From a bacterium (GTDB lineage: Bacteria; Patescibacteriota; UBA1384; XYA2-FULL-43-10; 1-14-0-10-43-13), in the NCBI GenBank assembly GCA_030649445.1, contig JAUSKR010000006.1, positions 1 to 27,846 of the forward strand: 27,846 bases of DNA, in the 5' to 3' direction. The notes under the pieces were generated by a model. The model was not told the DNA's origin. It searched no databases and was given only the letters and a program-made list of their open reading frames with translations. Below, piece by piece: positions 21,201-27,846 of this stretch. A program made the translations under genes and the position numbers. Each line of letters opens with the position of its first letter. The stretch's first letter is position 1.

Positions 21201-22732
21201 TAGACTTTTTCCTTCGGCCGATATTGCAATGCTTCGGCGATGTGATTCGGTTTAATGTTCTCTGAATTTTCCAGATCAGCAATTGTTCGAGCTAATTTGA
21301 GTAAGCGGTGATATACTCTCGCTGACAATTTCATCGAATCAACGGCGGCCCCGATCAATTTTTCCGCATCATCGTCAAGTCGGCAATATTTTTTGACTTC
21401 CTTGACGCCCATTTTGGCGTTTGATTTTATTTTAGTCCCCTTGAATCGCTCTTTCTGCTTTTGACGGGCGGATTCAACCCGCTCTTTAACTTTGGCTGAT
21501 TCCTCCGCGACTTTCTCACTGGCTAATTTGTCGTATTTAATTCTCGGCACTTCGATATGAATGTCGATCCGATCTAGGATCGGACCGGAGACCTTTTTCT
21601 GGTATCGGATAACTTGTGTCGGGGTGCAAATGCAATGCTTTTCCGGATCGGAAAGGTAGCCACAGGGGCAAGGGTTTTGGGCCGCCACCAGCAAAAATTC
21701 AGCCGGAAAAGTCAGCGAACCGGTCGCCCGGGAAACAGTGACGATGCCGTCCTCAAGCGGCTGACGTAAAGCTTCCAAGACGCTCCGCGGGAACTCCGGG
21801 AATTCGTCCAGAAAGAGGACACCTCGATGGGACAGGGAGATCTCTCCCGGCTTCGGCCAAGTGCCGCCGCCAACGATGGCGACGCTCGATGTTGTGTGGT
21901 GTGGTGAGCGGAATGGCCGGATTTTTTGCAGATTGGCAGCACCACTTAGCAATCCGGAAACCGAATAAATCTTCATCACTTCGAGCATCTCATCCTCATC
22001 CATTTCTGGTAAAATCGTCGGCAAGCTCCGGGCGAGCAAGGTCTTGCCCGAGCCGGGCGGCCCGGACAGAAAAATATTGTGATGGCCGGCGGCGGCAATC
22101 TCCATCGCTCGCTTCGCCTGTTCCTGCCCGGCGATATAGCTAAAATCAAATTGCGACTCCACTTCACTTTCTACTTTATGAACTTTACGAACTTTATAAA
22201 CTGGGATAACTTCCTCACCGCGTAAATGTTCAATCAACCGCATCAGCGACTCGACTGCGATAACTTTTATTCCCTTGACCAGCGCCGCTTCCTCGGCATT
22301 CGCGACCGGCACGAAAATTTGTTCGAACCCCCTCTCGGCGGCATACATCGCGATCGGCAAGACGCCGCTGACCGGCCGCAATTTGCCGTCAAGCGAGAGT
22401 TCACCGATAAATATTGCCGTTTCAAAATCCTTGACACGGTCAAATTGTTCTCCGGACAGGAGGATGCCGACAGCAATCGGCAGATCGAAGCTCGGCCCCT
22501 CCTTTTTGACATCAGCCGGCGCCAGATTGATCGTCAAACGATGATTTGGAAAGAAGACACCAGAATTTCGGATCGCCGCCCGGACCCGCTCTTTGCTCTC
22601 CTCGATCGCCTTGTCCGGCAGACCGACAATAGTAAAAGACGGCAGACCGGCGCCGATGTCCACTTCCACTTCCACTAAATAGGAATCGAGTCCAACCGTA
22701 GCAGCCGAAAATATCTTGGCAACTTTGTTCAA
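21197..22732 (-). CDS. comM: ComM/YifB-like Mg-chelatase-related AAA+ ATPase (511 aa)
   Basis: This full-length ComM-type protein has an N-terminal Lon-protease-like domain (LDSYLVEVEVDIGAGLPSFTIVGLPDKAIEESKERVRAAIRNSG). The AAA+ domain follows, with Walker A GPPGSGKTLLARSLP (about 220-234), RPFRSPHHTTSSVAIVGGG, and Walker B GVLFLDEFPEF. A cysteine cluster PCPCGYLSDPEKHCICTP comes next, and a C-terminal lid ends SARVYHRLLKLARTIADL. Known ComM is a helicase that helps DNA branch migration in natural transformation; in Patescibacteria it often goes with type IV pili and Com proteins. The start is TTG at 22732, chosen because GGAGG lies 4 bases upstream. A promoter (TTGAAG-N17-TATAAA) is at 22812-22784. 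Confidence 0.93.
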   Translation of the reverse strand: MNKVAKIFSAATVGLDSYLVEVEVDIGAGLPSFTIVGLPDKAIEESKERVRAAIRNSGVFFPNHRLTINLAPADVKKEGPSFDLPIAVGILLSGEQFDRVKDFETAIFIGELSLDGKLRPVSGVLPIAMYAAERGFEQIFVPVANAEEAALVKGIKVIAVESLMRLIEHLRGEEVIPVYKVRKVHKVESEVESQFDFSYIAGQEQAKRAMEIAAAGHHNIFLSGPPGSGKTLLARSLPTILPEMDEDEMLEVMKIYSVSGLLSGAANLQKIRPFRSPHHTTSSVAIVGGGTWPKPGEISLSHRGVLFLDEFPEFPRSVLEALRQPLEDGIVTVSRATGSLTFPAEFLLVAAQNPCPCGYLSDPEKHCICTPTQVIRYQKKVSGPILDRIDIHIEVPRIKYDKLASEKVAEESAKVKERVESARQKQKERFKGTKIKSNAKMGVKEVKKYCRLDDDAEKLIGAAVDSMKLSARVYHRLLKLARTIADLENSENIKPNHIAEALQYRPKEKVY

Positions 22733-22783
22733 AATACCTCCCCACGAGAATTATCAAATAGTTCAAATCTATTGTATCAAAAT

Positions 22784-22812
22784 TTTATAAAAAGTATTTT
22801 AGTGATCTTCAA
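22784..22812 (-). promoter_or_regulatory. Promoter of comM
   Basis: On the minus strand: TTGAAG (22812-22807), 17 bases, TATAAA (22789-22784). It gives a leader of roughly 45 bases before the TTG start. Confidence 0.5.
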
Positions 22813-22821
22813 AACGCTTTA

Positions 22822-22842
22822 GGGCGCCCCAGTGGGGCGCCC
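22822..22842 (-). terminator. GC-rich hairpin after the GC-rich carbonic-anhydrase-like gene
   Basis: GGGCGCCCC (22822-22830), loop AGT, GGGGCGCCC (22834-22842): a perfect 9-bp stem. On the minus strand it is followed by TAAAGCGTTTT, so termination is plausible though the T-run is interrupted. Confidence 0.55.
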
Positions 22843-22888
22843 TTCGGCTCATTGTCTGCGAGGTTTTTCCCGCATGTGTTGGCGGCGG

Positions 22889-23599
22889 TCAGGCCGCCAC
22901 GGGATCACCGTGCTGGAAGACCGGCATCTCGTGCCGGAGGAACAGCGCACGGATCTTGTCGCGGTGGGGCAAGGGGACATCCCTTGCGAACGACATCGGC
23001 ACCTTCTGCCCAGCCGGCGCGTACCGGCCAAGGATCTTGCCGACGGTCGGCAAGTTGTTGTCGATGTCCGCGGCGCTCAGCAAGAGCGCTCTGCTCTGGC
23101 GACGGTGGTTGCCGACGACGAAGTTGTCGCCGACCACCACCTCGTGCACGACCGCCTCGTCATCGTACGACCAGTCGAGCTGGTCGTCCCGGATCACCTC
23201 ACGGATCAGCGACTCCAGCCAACAGTCCGTGCTGTTCAGCCCAAGCCAGTGAAAGACTGGGGACTGATCCCGCCGCAACTGCAGCACGGCGGTCGATATG
23301 CCGTGACTGCGTGTCTGCAGACCAAGCCACAACGCATAGTCGCGGCCCTGCCTGTCGCCCAAATCGCCATCCGGATAGGCCCCACACTCAGTGTGGAAGA
23401 CCAGAACCAGCGGCGCCTGGCGCGTCAGCTTCTCCTGCCGGTTTGACGGATCGGGCACGAAGGTGTCGAGTCTGAAGCGAACGCCAGGCGTCAGCTTCAG
23501 TACTCCGTTGAGCTCGTTCGCCAGTTGCTCGTACGACCGGCGCAAGCGCGGGTCGGGACAGCCGGCGATCAGTACAGATCGCGTTCCGATTTCACCCAT
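22889..23599 (-). CDS. GC-rich beta-carbonic-anhydrase-like protein (236 aa)
   Basis: I chose the ATG at 23599 (MGEIGTRSVLIAG) with a GGTGAG ribosome site 9 bases upstream; a 40-residue longer reading is hydrophobic and basic and crosses a terminator. The zinc-site motifs of beta-carbonic anhydrases are both present: GCPDPR (Cys14, Asp16, Arg18) and FHTECGAY (His69, Cys72). The rest (WLGLQTRSHGISTAVLQLRR, WLESLIREVIRDD) is unlike classic enzymes, so the reaction is unproven. GC content is far above the neighbours, with GC-rich third positions, which suggests transfer. It lies just behind a second, AT-rich beta-carbonic-anhydrase-like gene, from which a terminator separates it. Confidence 0.65.
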   Translation of the reverse strand: MGEIGTRSVLIAGCPDPRLRRSYEQLANELNGVLKLTPGVRFRLDTFVPDPSNRQEKLTRQAPLVLVFHTECGAYPDGDLGDRQGRDYALWLGLQTRSHGISTAVLQLRRDQSPVFHWLGLNSTDCWLESLIREVIRDDQLDWSYDDEAVVHEVVVGDNFVVGNHRRQSRALLLSAADIDNNLPTVGKILGRYAPAGQKVPMSFARDVPLPHRDKIRALFLRHEMPVFQHGDPVAA

Positions 23600-23685
23600 T
23601 GTCTCTGACTCACCCTTCTTCTGTCTTCTGCGCCTTTGTTTGACCATGTCAACCGACAGGTCTAGCACAGACAAGAAAACAAAAA

Positions 23686-23709
23686 AGGACACCATATGGC
23701 GTCCTCTTA
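23686..23709 (-). terminator. Terminator between the two carbonic-anhydrase-like genes
   Basis: On the minus strand, AGGACGCC-ATAT-GGTGTCCT (8 bp, one G-T pair) followed by six T, directly after the stop at 23712. Confidence 0.75.
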
Positions 23710-23711
23710 AT

Positions 23712-24122
23712 TCAAACAAATTTTATTTCATCCCAGTCAGCAAAGACTTTTTTGATAATAATATTGGGGTATCTTTCAGTCAGAATTTCTGCCGCCTTAT
23801 CCAATCTTTCAGTATGGAATTTTTTCTCTTCATCTTTATTGGCGAAGTCCTTACTGCCGCCGTAGGCGCCACAATCTATATGATCGATCAGATATAATTG
23901 TTTAATTGAGTGTAATTTCAATGATGTCGCGATGACATTGCAACAGCTGTCCAAATCAGCTTCACAATCGATGATCGCCTTGGTCGCGCCGACTTCGGTC
24001 CGGTAGTCAAAAACTCCGCCGGTCTGTAAAGCCAACCATTCAATCGTTTTTTTGATGAAACGACCGTCGATACATGAAACTGCTAAGACTTCCCAGTGAT
24101 GCAAATTCTTCAAATCTGACAT
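23712..24122 (-). CDS. Beta-carbonic-anhydrase-like protein (136 aa)
   Basis: A short member of the beta-carbonic-anhydrase fold: VSCIDGRF (Cys17, Asp19, Arg21) and LIDHIDCGAYGG (His81, Cys84) are the two zinc motifs C-x-D-x-R and H-x-x-C. Between them lies the expected linker with FDYRTEVGATKAI and helix DLDSCCNVIATSLKLHSIKQLYL. It is shorter than full enzymes (about 200 residues), as are many Patescibacterial forms. Likely role: zinc-dependent CO2/bicarbonate conversion in the cytoplasm, but substrate not proven. It has an AAGGGAAA ribosome site and a clear upstream promoter (TTGACC-N17-TAGAAT). Confidence 0.8.
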   Translation of the reverse strand: MSDLKNLHHWEVLAVSCIDGRFIKKTIEWLALQTGGVFDYRTEVGATKAIIDCEADLDSCCNVIATSLKLHSIKQLYLIDHIDCGAYGGSKDFANKDEEKKFHTERLDKAAEILTERYPNIIIKKVFADWDEIKFV

Positions 24123-24183
24123 TGTTTCCCTTTGGGCCGTAGCTCAAGCTTTAGCTTGCTAACTATTACAATTTATTCAGAAA

Positions 24184-24212
24184 ATTCTACCACCATATTT
24201 TAGTTTGGTCAA
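24184..24212 (-). promoter_or_regulatory. Promoter of the 136-residue carbonic-anhydrase-like gene
   Basis: On the minus strand: TTGACC (24212-24207), 17 bases, TAGAAT (24189-24184). The next element downstream is a small AGCTCAAGCTTTAGCTTGCT hairpin in the leader (about 24135-24160), of unknown role. Confidence 0.65.
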
Positions 24213-24218
24213 TAAGAC

Positions 24219-24251
24219 CAGAAAAATCAAAATATTGATTGCTCTGGTCCT
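24219..24251 (-). terminator. Possible terminator hairpin after the PurM-like gene
   Basis: GACCAGA and TCTGGTC pair around an inner ATCAA/TTGAT hairpin. The T-tract is weak (CTTATT), so this is tentative. Confidence 0.35.
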
Positions 24252-24321
24252 AGCTCCTACCTTACTGTAGTTCTCCTTTCTTCAGGGAGGAGCCGGATGT
24301 TGTGTTCACGGATGTTGGCCG

Positions 24322-25455
24322 TCATCGGACCTTGAGCGATTCCGCGTCGAAGGTGAGATCGAGCGGAAGGATCTCCACGGCTTTGAGGTCACCGCGCTTC
24401 GTGACGTAGCCGGCGTTGAAGAGCTCCATGCCGTGCCGACGAACGACATCGGACGCAGCTCGTACGTCATTCTGCGCTAGGAAGAGCGCGAAGCCAGCAC
24501 CCATGTTCAAGTTGCCGTAGGCTTCCTCGTTGGTGAGGTTGCCATGATGCTGGATGAACTGGAGTACCGGAGGGACTTCTGGGACTGCATGAATGACGTA
24601 GACGAAGGGCTCAGTCGCCCTCTCCAGTTTCCGCCAGGCATGACCAGTGACGTTGACTGTGTAGTGGGGAACGATACCGGCACCGAGCAGATCGTCCAAT
24701 ACCGGCACATAGATCGGCGTCGGCACCAGCAACGCGTCGCCATATGTCTGGCCGTTGCCGATGTCGGTCAGGTACCCGTCAGGCAACGATTCAGCAATCT
24801 GCTGCGCAAGGGTCAGACCGTTGGCGTGGATGCCAGTCGAGGGCAAGAACGTGATGACGTCACCATCCCGCAGATTCCGCGGATCGATCAACCGGCTTTT
24901 CGGTTTGATGATGCCGGCAGCAGAACCGGCCAAGACCGGAAAGTCGGGGTGTACGAGGACCTTCAGTGTCGGCATCTCGCCGCAACCCCAGGTACACCGT
25001 GCGATGTCGCACGCCTCAGCGAAGCCTTCCATCAGGTTGGCGACACGGGGCTCGTCGGCAAACCAGTCGGACGAACCTGCCGCCAAGTGCATGGCCACTG
25101 TGACGGGCATGACACCCAAGGTGATCATGTCATTGACGATCATCGCCAGCAAATCCTGAGCGATCAGGTTGAAGCTGAGCTGGCCGGTCAAACGGCGCAT
25201 CGCCTCGGCGACGCGGTTCTTGGTGCCAAGACCTTCCTCGACGTGGCCGTTGTAGCGGTCGTCTTCCTCGGTGAGGTAGACGCTCTCACCGCGGCTCCAA
25301 GGCACCTCACGCATGCCATGGTGTGCCAAGTTGTCGGCTGTTGTGAGTGCGCAAATCTGCGCTGCACGTTTGGCCGGATCCATCTGCTCGTAGTCAACGC
25401 CACTGCCTTGATAGGTTAGCGACGGTGCTTTCGCTTGTTCCAACCGAATTCTCAC
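24322..25455 (-). CDS. PurM/AIR-synthase-family protein, GC-rich (377 aa)
   Basis: It resembles phosphoribosylformylglycinamidine cyclo-ligase and its relatives. LTYQGSGVDYEQMDPAKRAA matches the PurM N-terminus (Y-x-x-A-G-V-D). GLGTKNRVAEA, LLAMIVNDMITLGVMPVTVAMHLAAG (the family's N-D-x-x-x-x-G-x-x-P motif), GSAAGIIKPKSRLIDPRNLRDGDVITFLPSTGIHANGLTLAQ and PTPIYVPVLDDLLGAGIVPHYTVNVTGHAWRKLERA follow in family order. The normal role is ATP-dependent ring closure in purine synthesis; no other pur gene is in the window, so another substrate is possible. The start is GTG at 25455 with a poor ribosome site. GC content is well above neighbouring genes, as for the GC-rich carbonic-anhydrase-like gene, suggesting transfer. 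Confidence 0.82.
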   Translation of the reverse strand: MRIRLEQAKAPSLTYQGSGVDYEQMDPAKRAAQICALTTADNLAHHGMREVPWSRGESVYLTEEDDRYNGHVEEGLGTKNRVAEAMRRLTGQLSFNLIAQDLLAMIVNDMITLGVMPVTVAMHLAAGSSDWFADEPRVANLMEGFAEACDIARCTWGCGEMPTLKVLVHPDFPVLAGSAAGIIKPKSRLIDPRNLRDGDVITFLPSTGIHANGLTLAQQIAESLPDGYLTDIGNGQTYGDALLVPTPIYVPVLDDLLGAGIVPHYTVNVTGHAWRKLERATEPFVYVIHAVPEVPPVLQFIQHHGNLTNEEAYGNLNMGAGFALFLAQNDVRAASDVVRRHGMELFNAGYVTKRGDLKAVEILPLDLTFDAESLKVR

Positions 25456-25550
25456 TTTCGCATGTACTTCACAGACCGAAGCCGTGAAGGTTACATACTA
25501 TATAACAGCTCATGGACGCAATATCAAGCAAAAACTTTTACCTCACCCAA

Positions 25551-25571
25551 CCTCTCCTTTCAAAGGAGAGG
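25551..25571. repeat. Palindromic spacer repeat related to the one inside the NYN gene
   Basis: CCTCTCCTTT and AAAGGAGAGG are a perfect 10-base inverted repeat around one C, preceded by CCTCACCCAA. The element at 9379-9399 has the same arms with a different loop. Confidence 0.65.
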
Positions 25572-25619
25572 GGGCAATCTCATATCACAAAACTTTTCTC
25601 TGGTCAAGACCCCCATCAC

Positions 25620-25649
25620 TTGACGCACCAACGACGGCAATGCTAAGCT
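25620..25649 (+). promoter_or_regulatory. Possible promoter of the ATP synthase operon
   Basis: TTGACG (25620-25625) and TAAGCT (25644-25649) with an 18-base spacer, about 35 bases before the first atp gene. The -10 box is weak. Confidence 0.4.
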
Positions 25650-25683
25650 AGACGCTGACAGACATTAAATCTGGAAAAATTAC

Positions 25684-25959
25684 GTGAAAAAAAGTCTGCT
25701 TTTTTCGTTTAGTTTGATCGGCACCATCGGTTTCGCCACCGCTCTTCCGCTCGTCGCCCTTACCCTGCTTGGCCGCTATTTGGATCGTCAATTTAATACC
25801 GGGCACGATCTTTTTTACGCCGGCTTGGTCATCGCTACAGTCATTGTTTATTTCACTATCAAACAAATTGTCGGGGACGCCGTAGATAAATTCGACAAAC
25901 TTCAAAATACGAAAAGCGAAATCCGCCAGTCGGCGGAAGCTAAAAAAACTAAAAGATAA
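25684..25959 (+). CDS. AtpI/AtpZ-like small membrane protein (91 aa)
   Basis: It has two membrane segments: LIGTIGFATALPLVALTLLGRYLD (about 10-33) and FYAGLVIATVIVYFTIKQIV (about 43-62), joined by a short polar loop, then a charged tail. This is the layout of the AtpI/AtpZ family found first in F-type ATP synthase operons, where members are thought to help assembly of the c-ring or ion uptake. The start is GTG at 25684. It precedes subunit a by 57 bases, which supports the assignment despite weak sequence conservation. Confidence 0.8.
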   Translation: MKKSLLFSFSLIGTIGFATALPLVALTLLGRYLDRQFNTGHDLFYAGLVIATVIVYFTIKQIVGDAVDKFDKLQNTKSEIRQSAEAKKTKR

Positions 25960-26016
25960 TTATTTTTTATTTCGCTTATTTCGTTTAATTTAGTCTTTCG
26001 TATTATTTAGGAAACT

Positions 26017-26760
26017 ATGGAAATTTCGCTTGCCGCTGAAAAAATTGCCCACTTGGGGCCTATTCCGATCACTAATTCGATGACGACCAGCTGGATCGCC
26101 ACGGCAATTTTAGTTGTCCTGGGCTATCTGGCGACTCGCAACTTAAAAAGTGTTCCTAAAGGCATTCAGAACGTTTTCGAATTGATTGTCGAAGGGCTTT
26201 TCGGCATGATCGACAGTATCTTCACCGACAAAGAACAAACCAAAAAATATTTTCCCTATCTGGCGACAGTTTTCCTTTTTATCGTCACCAATAATTGGCT
26301 CGGTATCTTCCCCGGTGTCGGATCAATCACGCTCCACGAAGCCGGCAAATTCGTCCCCCTTTTCCGCAGTGGCAACGCCGACCTGAATACAACACTGGCT
26401 CTGGCTATTTTGACTATTGTTCTGGTCCAAGTTTATGGTATTATGGCGATTGGCTTCGGCCAGTATTCCGGCAAATTTTTCAACTTCAAAAACCCAATTC
26501 TATTGTTTGTCGGTATGCTCGAGCTGATGTCGGAATTCTCCCGCATTATCTCCTTTTCCTTCCGGCTCTTCGGCAACATCTTCGCCGGCGAAGTCCTGCT
26601 TGCCGTCATCACCATGCTTCTTCCCTACGTCGGGCCAGTGCCGTTTTATATGCTCGAGATCTTCGTCGGCTTCATCCAGGCACTCGTTTTCACCATGTTG
26701 GCATCAGTCTTTATTAAGCTAGCAATTACCAGCCATAGTGAGCACGCCACCGCACATTAA
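26017..26760 (+). CDS. atpB: F-type ATP synthase subunit a
   Basis: At 247 residues it has five or six membrane segments. The operon's ion channel half is seen in SRIISFSFRLFGNIFAGEVLL, which carries the essential Arg (FRLFGN motif) that faces the c-ring carboxylate, and in the C-terminal helix MLEIFVGFIQALVFTMLASVFIKLA. NNWLGIFPGVGSITLHEAG is the usual loop after the second helix. Together with subunits c and b it forms the membrane Fo part. Gene order a-c-b is standard. Confidence 0.96.
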   Translation: MEISLAAEKIAHLGPIPITNSMTTSWIATAILVVLGYLATRNLKSVPKGIQNVFELIVEGLFGMIDSIFTDKEQTKKYFPYLATVFLFIVTNNWLGIFPGVGSITLHEAGKFVPLFRSGNADLNTTLALAILTIVLVQVYGIMAIGFGQYSGKFFNFKNPILLFVGMLELMSEFSRIISFSFRLFGNIFAGEVLLAVITMLLPYVGPVPFYMLEIFVGFIQALVFTMLASVFIKLAITSHSEHATAH

Positions 26761-26882
26761 AATTATCAGTTACCAGTTTCCAGTTATCATTTAATTTTCA
26801 GTTTTCAATTGAAAATTTAATAATTGATAATTAATTGGAAATTGATCATTGATAATTGAAAATTTATTAAGAAGGAGTTCGC
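26761..26882. repeat. Degenerate AATTGATAATT/CAGTTTCCAGTT spacer
   Basis: Runs of near-repeats (CAGTTACCAGTTTCCAGTT, then TTCAATTGAAAATTTAATAATTG and similar) fill the gap between subunits a and c, ending in the AAGGAG ribosome site of atpE. No gene seen. Confidence 0.6.
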
Positions 26883-27110
26883 ATGGAAAAAGAAGTAATG
26901 TCCGTCATCGGTGCCGCTGTCGCTATCGCTATCGGTACCATCGCCCCAGCCCTAGCTATCGGCCGTATCGGCGCCGCTGGTCTTGAGGCCATTGGCCGCA
27001 ATCCGGAAGCCGCCAGCAAGGTACAAGGCCCGATGATTTTGGCCATCGCCTTTGCGGAAGCGATCGCGATTTATGTCCTCGTCGTCGCCCTGATCGTCAA
27101 ACTGGTGTAG
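26883..27110 (+). CDS. atpE: F-type ATP synthase subunit c
   Basis: A 75-residue hairpin of two membrane helices. Helix 1 is VIGAAVAIAIGTIAPALAIG, the loop is GRNPEA (the R-x-P loop that contacts the central stalk), and helix 2 is MILAIAFAEAIAIYVLVVALIV with the ion-binding Glu in AFAEAIAIY. The positions that build a sodium site in Na-type rings (Gln in helix 1 and Ser after the Glu) are Ile and Ala here, so proton coupling is more likely. The helix-1 glycine pattern is partly alanine (APALAIG), which may affect ring size. The ribosome site is AAGGAG. Confidence 0.96.
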   Translation: MEKEVMSVIGAAVAIAIGTIAPALAIGRIGAAGLEAIGRNPEAASKVQGPMILAIAFAEAIAIYVLVVALIVKLV

Positions 27111-27273
27111 TCAGCAAGTCAGCAAGTAAGCTTATAAGCTGGTAAGCCAGTAAGCCATGATTGCTTACGCTTACCGCCTAGAAGCTTGATTGTGATTTGG
27201 TTAATTTGGGTTTTGGGATTTGATTAGAAATTAGAAATTAGGATTTAGAAATTTATTTCCGAAGGAAATTGAC
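27111..27273. repeat. Degenerate GTAAGC/AAGCTTATAAGC and TTAGAAATTAG spacer
   Basis: The first half repeats AGCAAGTCAGCAAGTAAGCTT-type words as in the spacer at 16779-16873; the second half repeats TTAGAAATTAG. It lies between atpE and atpF. No gene seen. Confidence 0.6.
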
Positions 27274-27756
27274 ATGGAAGTCTTAGGCATCGATTTAAAA
27301 CTTATCATCGCTCAGATTGTCAACTTCGGCATTCTCTTTTTCCTGCTATCGAAATTCTTATACAAGCCGATCAGTGGACTTCTCGACGAGAGGCAGAAAA
27401 AAATTGACACGGGCTTGAAGGATGCTGATAAAGCCGGCAAAGACCGGAGCAATGCTGAAATTGAAGCGGAGAAAATCGCCGAAAAAGCTTACAAAGATGC
27501 CAATGAAATTCTGAAAAATGCCAAGCATGAAGCGACTCTGGAAGCCGCCGGCATCGTCACAAAAGCCAGTGAGCAGGCCGACCGGATAATGGCCAACGCC
27601 AAGTCTGAGGCCGCATCTGCCAAAGACAAGGCGCTCAAAGACGCCAAAAGTGAAATTTCCGATGTCGTCGTCATCGCATTATCGAAAATTGTTGGTGATG
27701 AGTTGACCGAAGATCAAAAAGCTAAATTGACCAGTAAAGCAATCGCAGACCTGTAA
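27274..27756 (+). CDS. atpF: F-type ATP synthase subunit b
   Basis: Of its 160 residues, the N-terminal membrane anchor is LIIAQIVNFGILFFLLSKFLYKPI (about 9-32). It is followed by the conserved LLDERQKKIDTGLKDADKAGKDR and a long charged helix rich in Ala/Glu/Lys (EAEKIAEKAYKDANEILKNAKHEA) that forms the peripheral stalk coiled coil. The end SDVVVIALSKIVGDEL binds subunit delta. The length is normal. The ribosome site CGAAGGAAAT is good. The delta-subunit gene should follow beyond the window; the last 90 bases are spacer. Confidence 0.95.
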   Translation: MEVLGIDLKLIIAQIVNFGILFFLLSKFLYKPISGLLDERQKKIDTGLKDADKAGKDRSNAEIEAEKIAEKAYKDANEILKNAKHEATLEAAGIVTKASEQADRIMANAKSEAASAKDKALKDAKSEISDVVVIALSKIVGDELTEDQKAKLTSKAIADL

Positions 27757-27846
27757 ATTAGAAACCGAATCTCGAATTAATCTAATAAATCGAATAGAAA
27801 GAAAATCCCTGAAATTAGATTGATTCGACCAATTAGACATTAGGTT
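27757..27846. other. AT-rich spacer at the window end
   Basis: Short degenerate repeats of GAATTAATCTAATAAATCGAAT type; no gene start seen before the window ends. Confidence 0.5.

Noticed and set aside
22852..23475. A 207-codon open frame on the plus strand
   Set aside because: It is a shadow of the GC-rich minus-strand gene: its product is Arg/Ser/Pro/Cys-rich and without motifs, while the minus frame holds both zinc motifs of the carbonic-anhydrase fold.
24544..25419. A 291-codon plus-strand open frame
   Set aside because: It lies wholly over the PurM-like gene, which shows consistent family motifs along its whole length.

Overview
The window looks like a chromosomal segment of a small-genome bacterium, most likely Candidate Phyla Radiation (Patescibacteria). 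The pointers are compact overlapping genes, a short lysine-rich single-pass membrane protein, an F-type ATP synthase operon with very short spacers, and AT-leaning DNA (roughly 40-45 percent GC by eye). TGA ends several genes, so the code is standard and Gracilibacteria/Absconditabacteria are unlikely. The lineage call is an inference; no phylogenetic marker was aligned.

Region 1 (1-16160, all minus strand) is the unusual part. It holds two gene trains. The first (8458 down to 1) has a 112-residue stand-alone phosphohistidine swivel domain, a histidine phosphatase, an unknown protein, a swivel protein, a stand-alone ATP-grasp (pyruvate phosphate dikinase N-terminal) domain, two more swivel proteins and a second histidine phosphatase cut by the window edge. 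The second (16127 down to 8838) has three tandem swivel proteins, an M20D amidohydrolase, a diverged aspartate-carbamoyltransferase-like enzyme and a NYN-domain protein. In total there are seven phosphohistidine domains, all with the catalytic His, six of them fused to variable helical domains, and one ATP-grasp domain that ends where the family linker to the His domain normally begins. The layout is that of a rifampin-phosphotransferase/PEP-synthase-type dikinase split into parts: one shared ATP-using module and many acceptor-specific modules. I consider this the best candidate for an undescribed system.

Between the two trains (8459-8837) lie three tandem plus-strand units of about 57-60 nt, each with its own promoter, a stem-loop of the same architecture and a T-run. 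They look like a small-RNA array. Next to it is an 18-codon remnant copy of the start of the ATP-grasp gene.

Region 2 (16160-16880) holds a GC-rich promoter-to-terminator unit, duplicated tRNA-Leu 3' ends with CCCACCA-ended hairpins, and tRNA-Leu(CAG). Region 3 (16874-19470, minus) has a membrane-anchored family-5 solute-binding protein, SecG and a metallo-beta-lactamase-fold protein. Region 4 (19471-20700) is gene-poor: a GC-rich hairpin island of unknown role, then a tRNA-Phe/Cys/Gly operon with promoter and terminator. Region 5 (20853-22732) has a small membrane protein convergent with comM. Region 6 (22822-25455, minus) has two different beta-carbonic-anhydrase-like genes and a PurM-like gene; two of these three are much richer in GC than their surroundings. 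Region 7 (25684-27846, plus) is the start of the ATP synthase operon: AtpI/AtpZ-like protein, subunits a, c and b.

Palindromic repeats recur in spacers, and one lies in frame inside the NYN gene.
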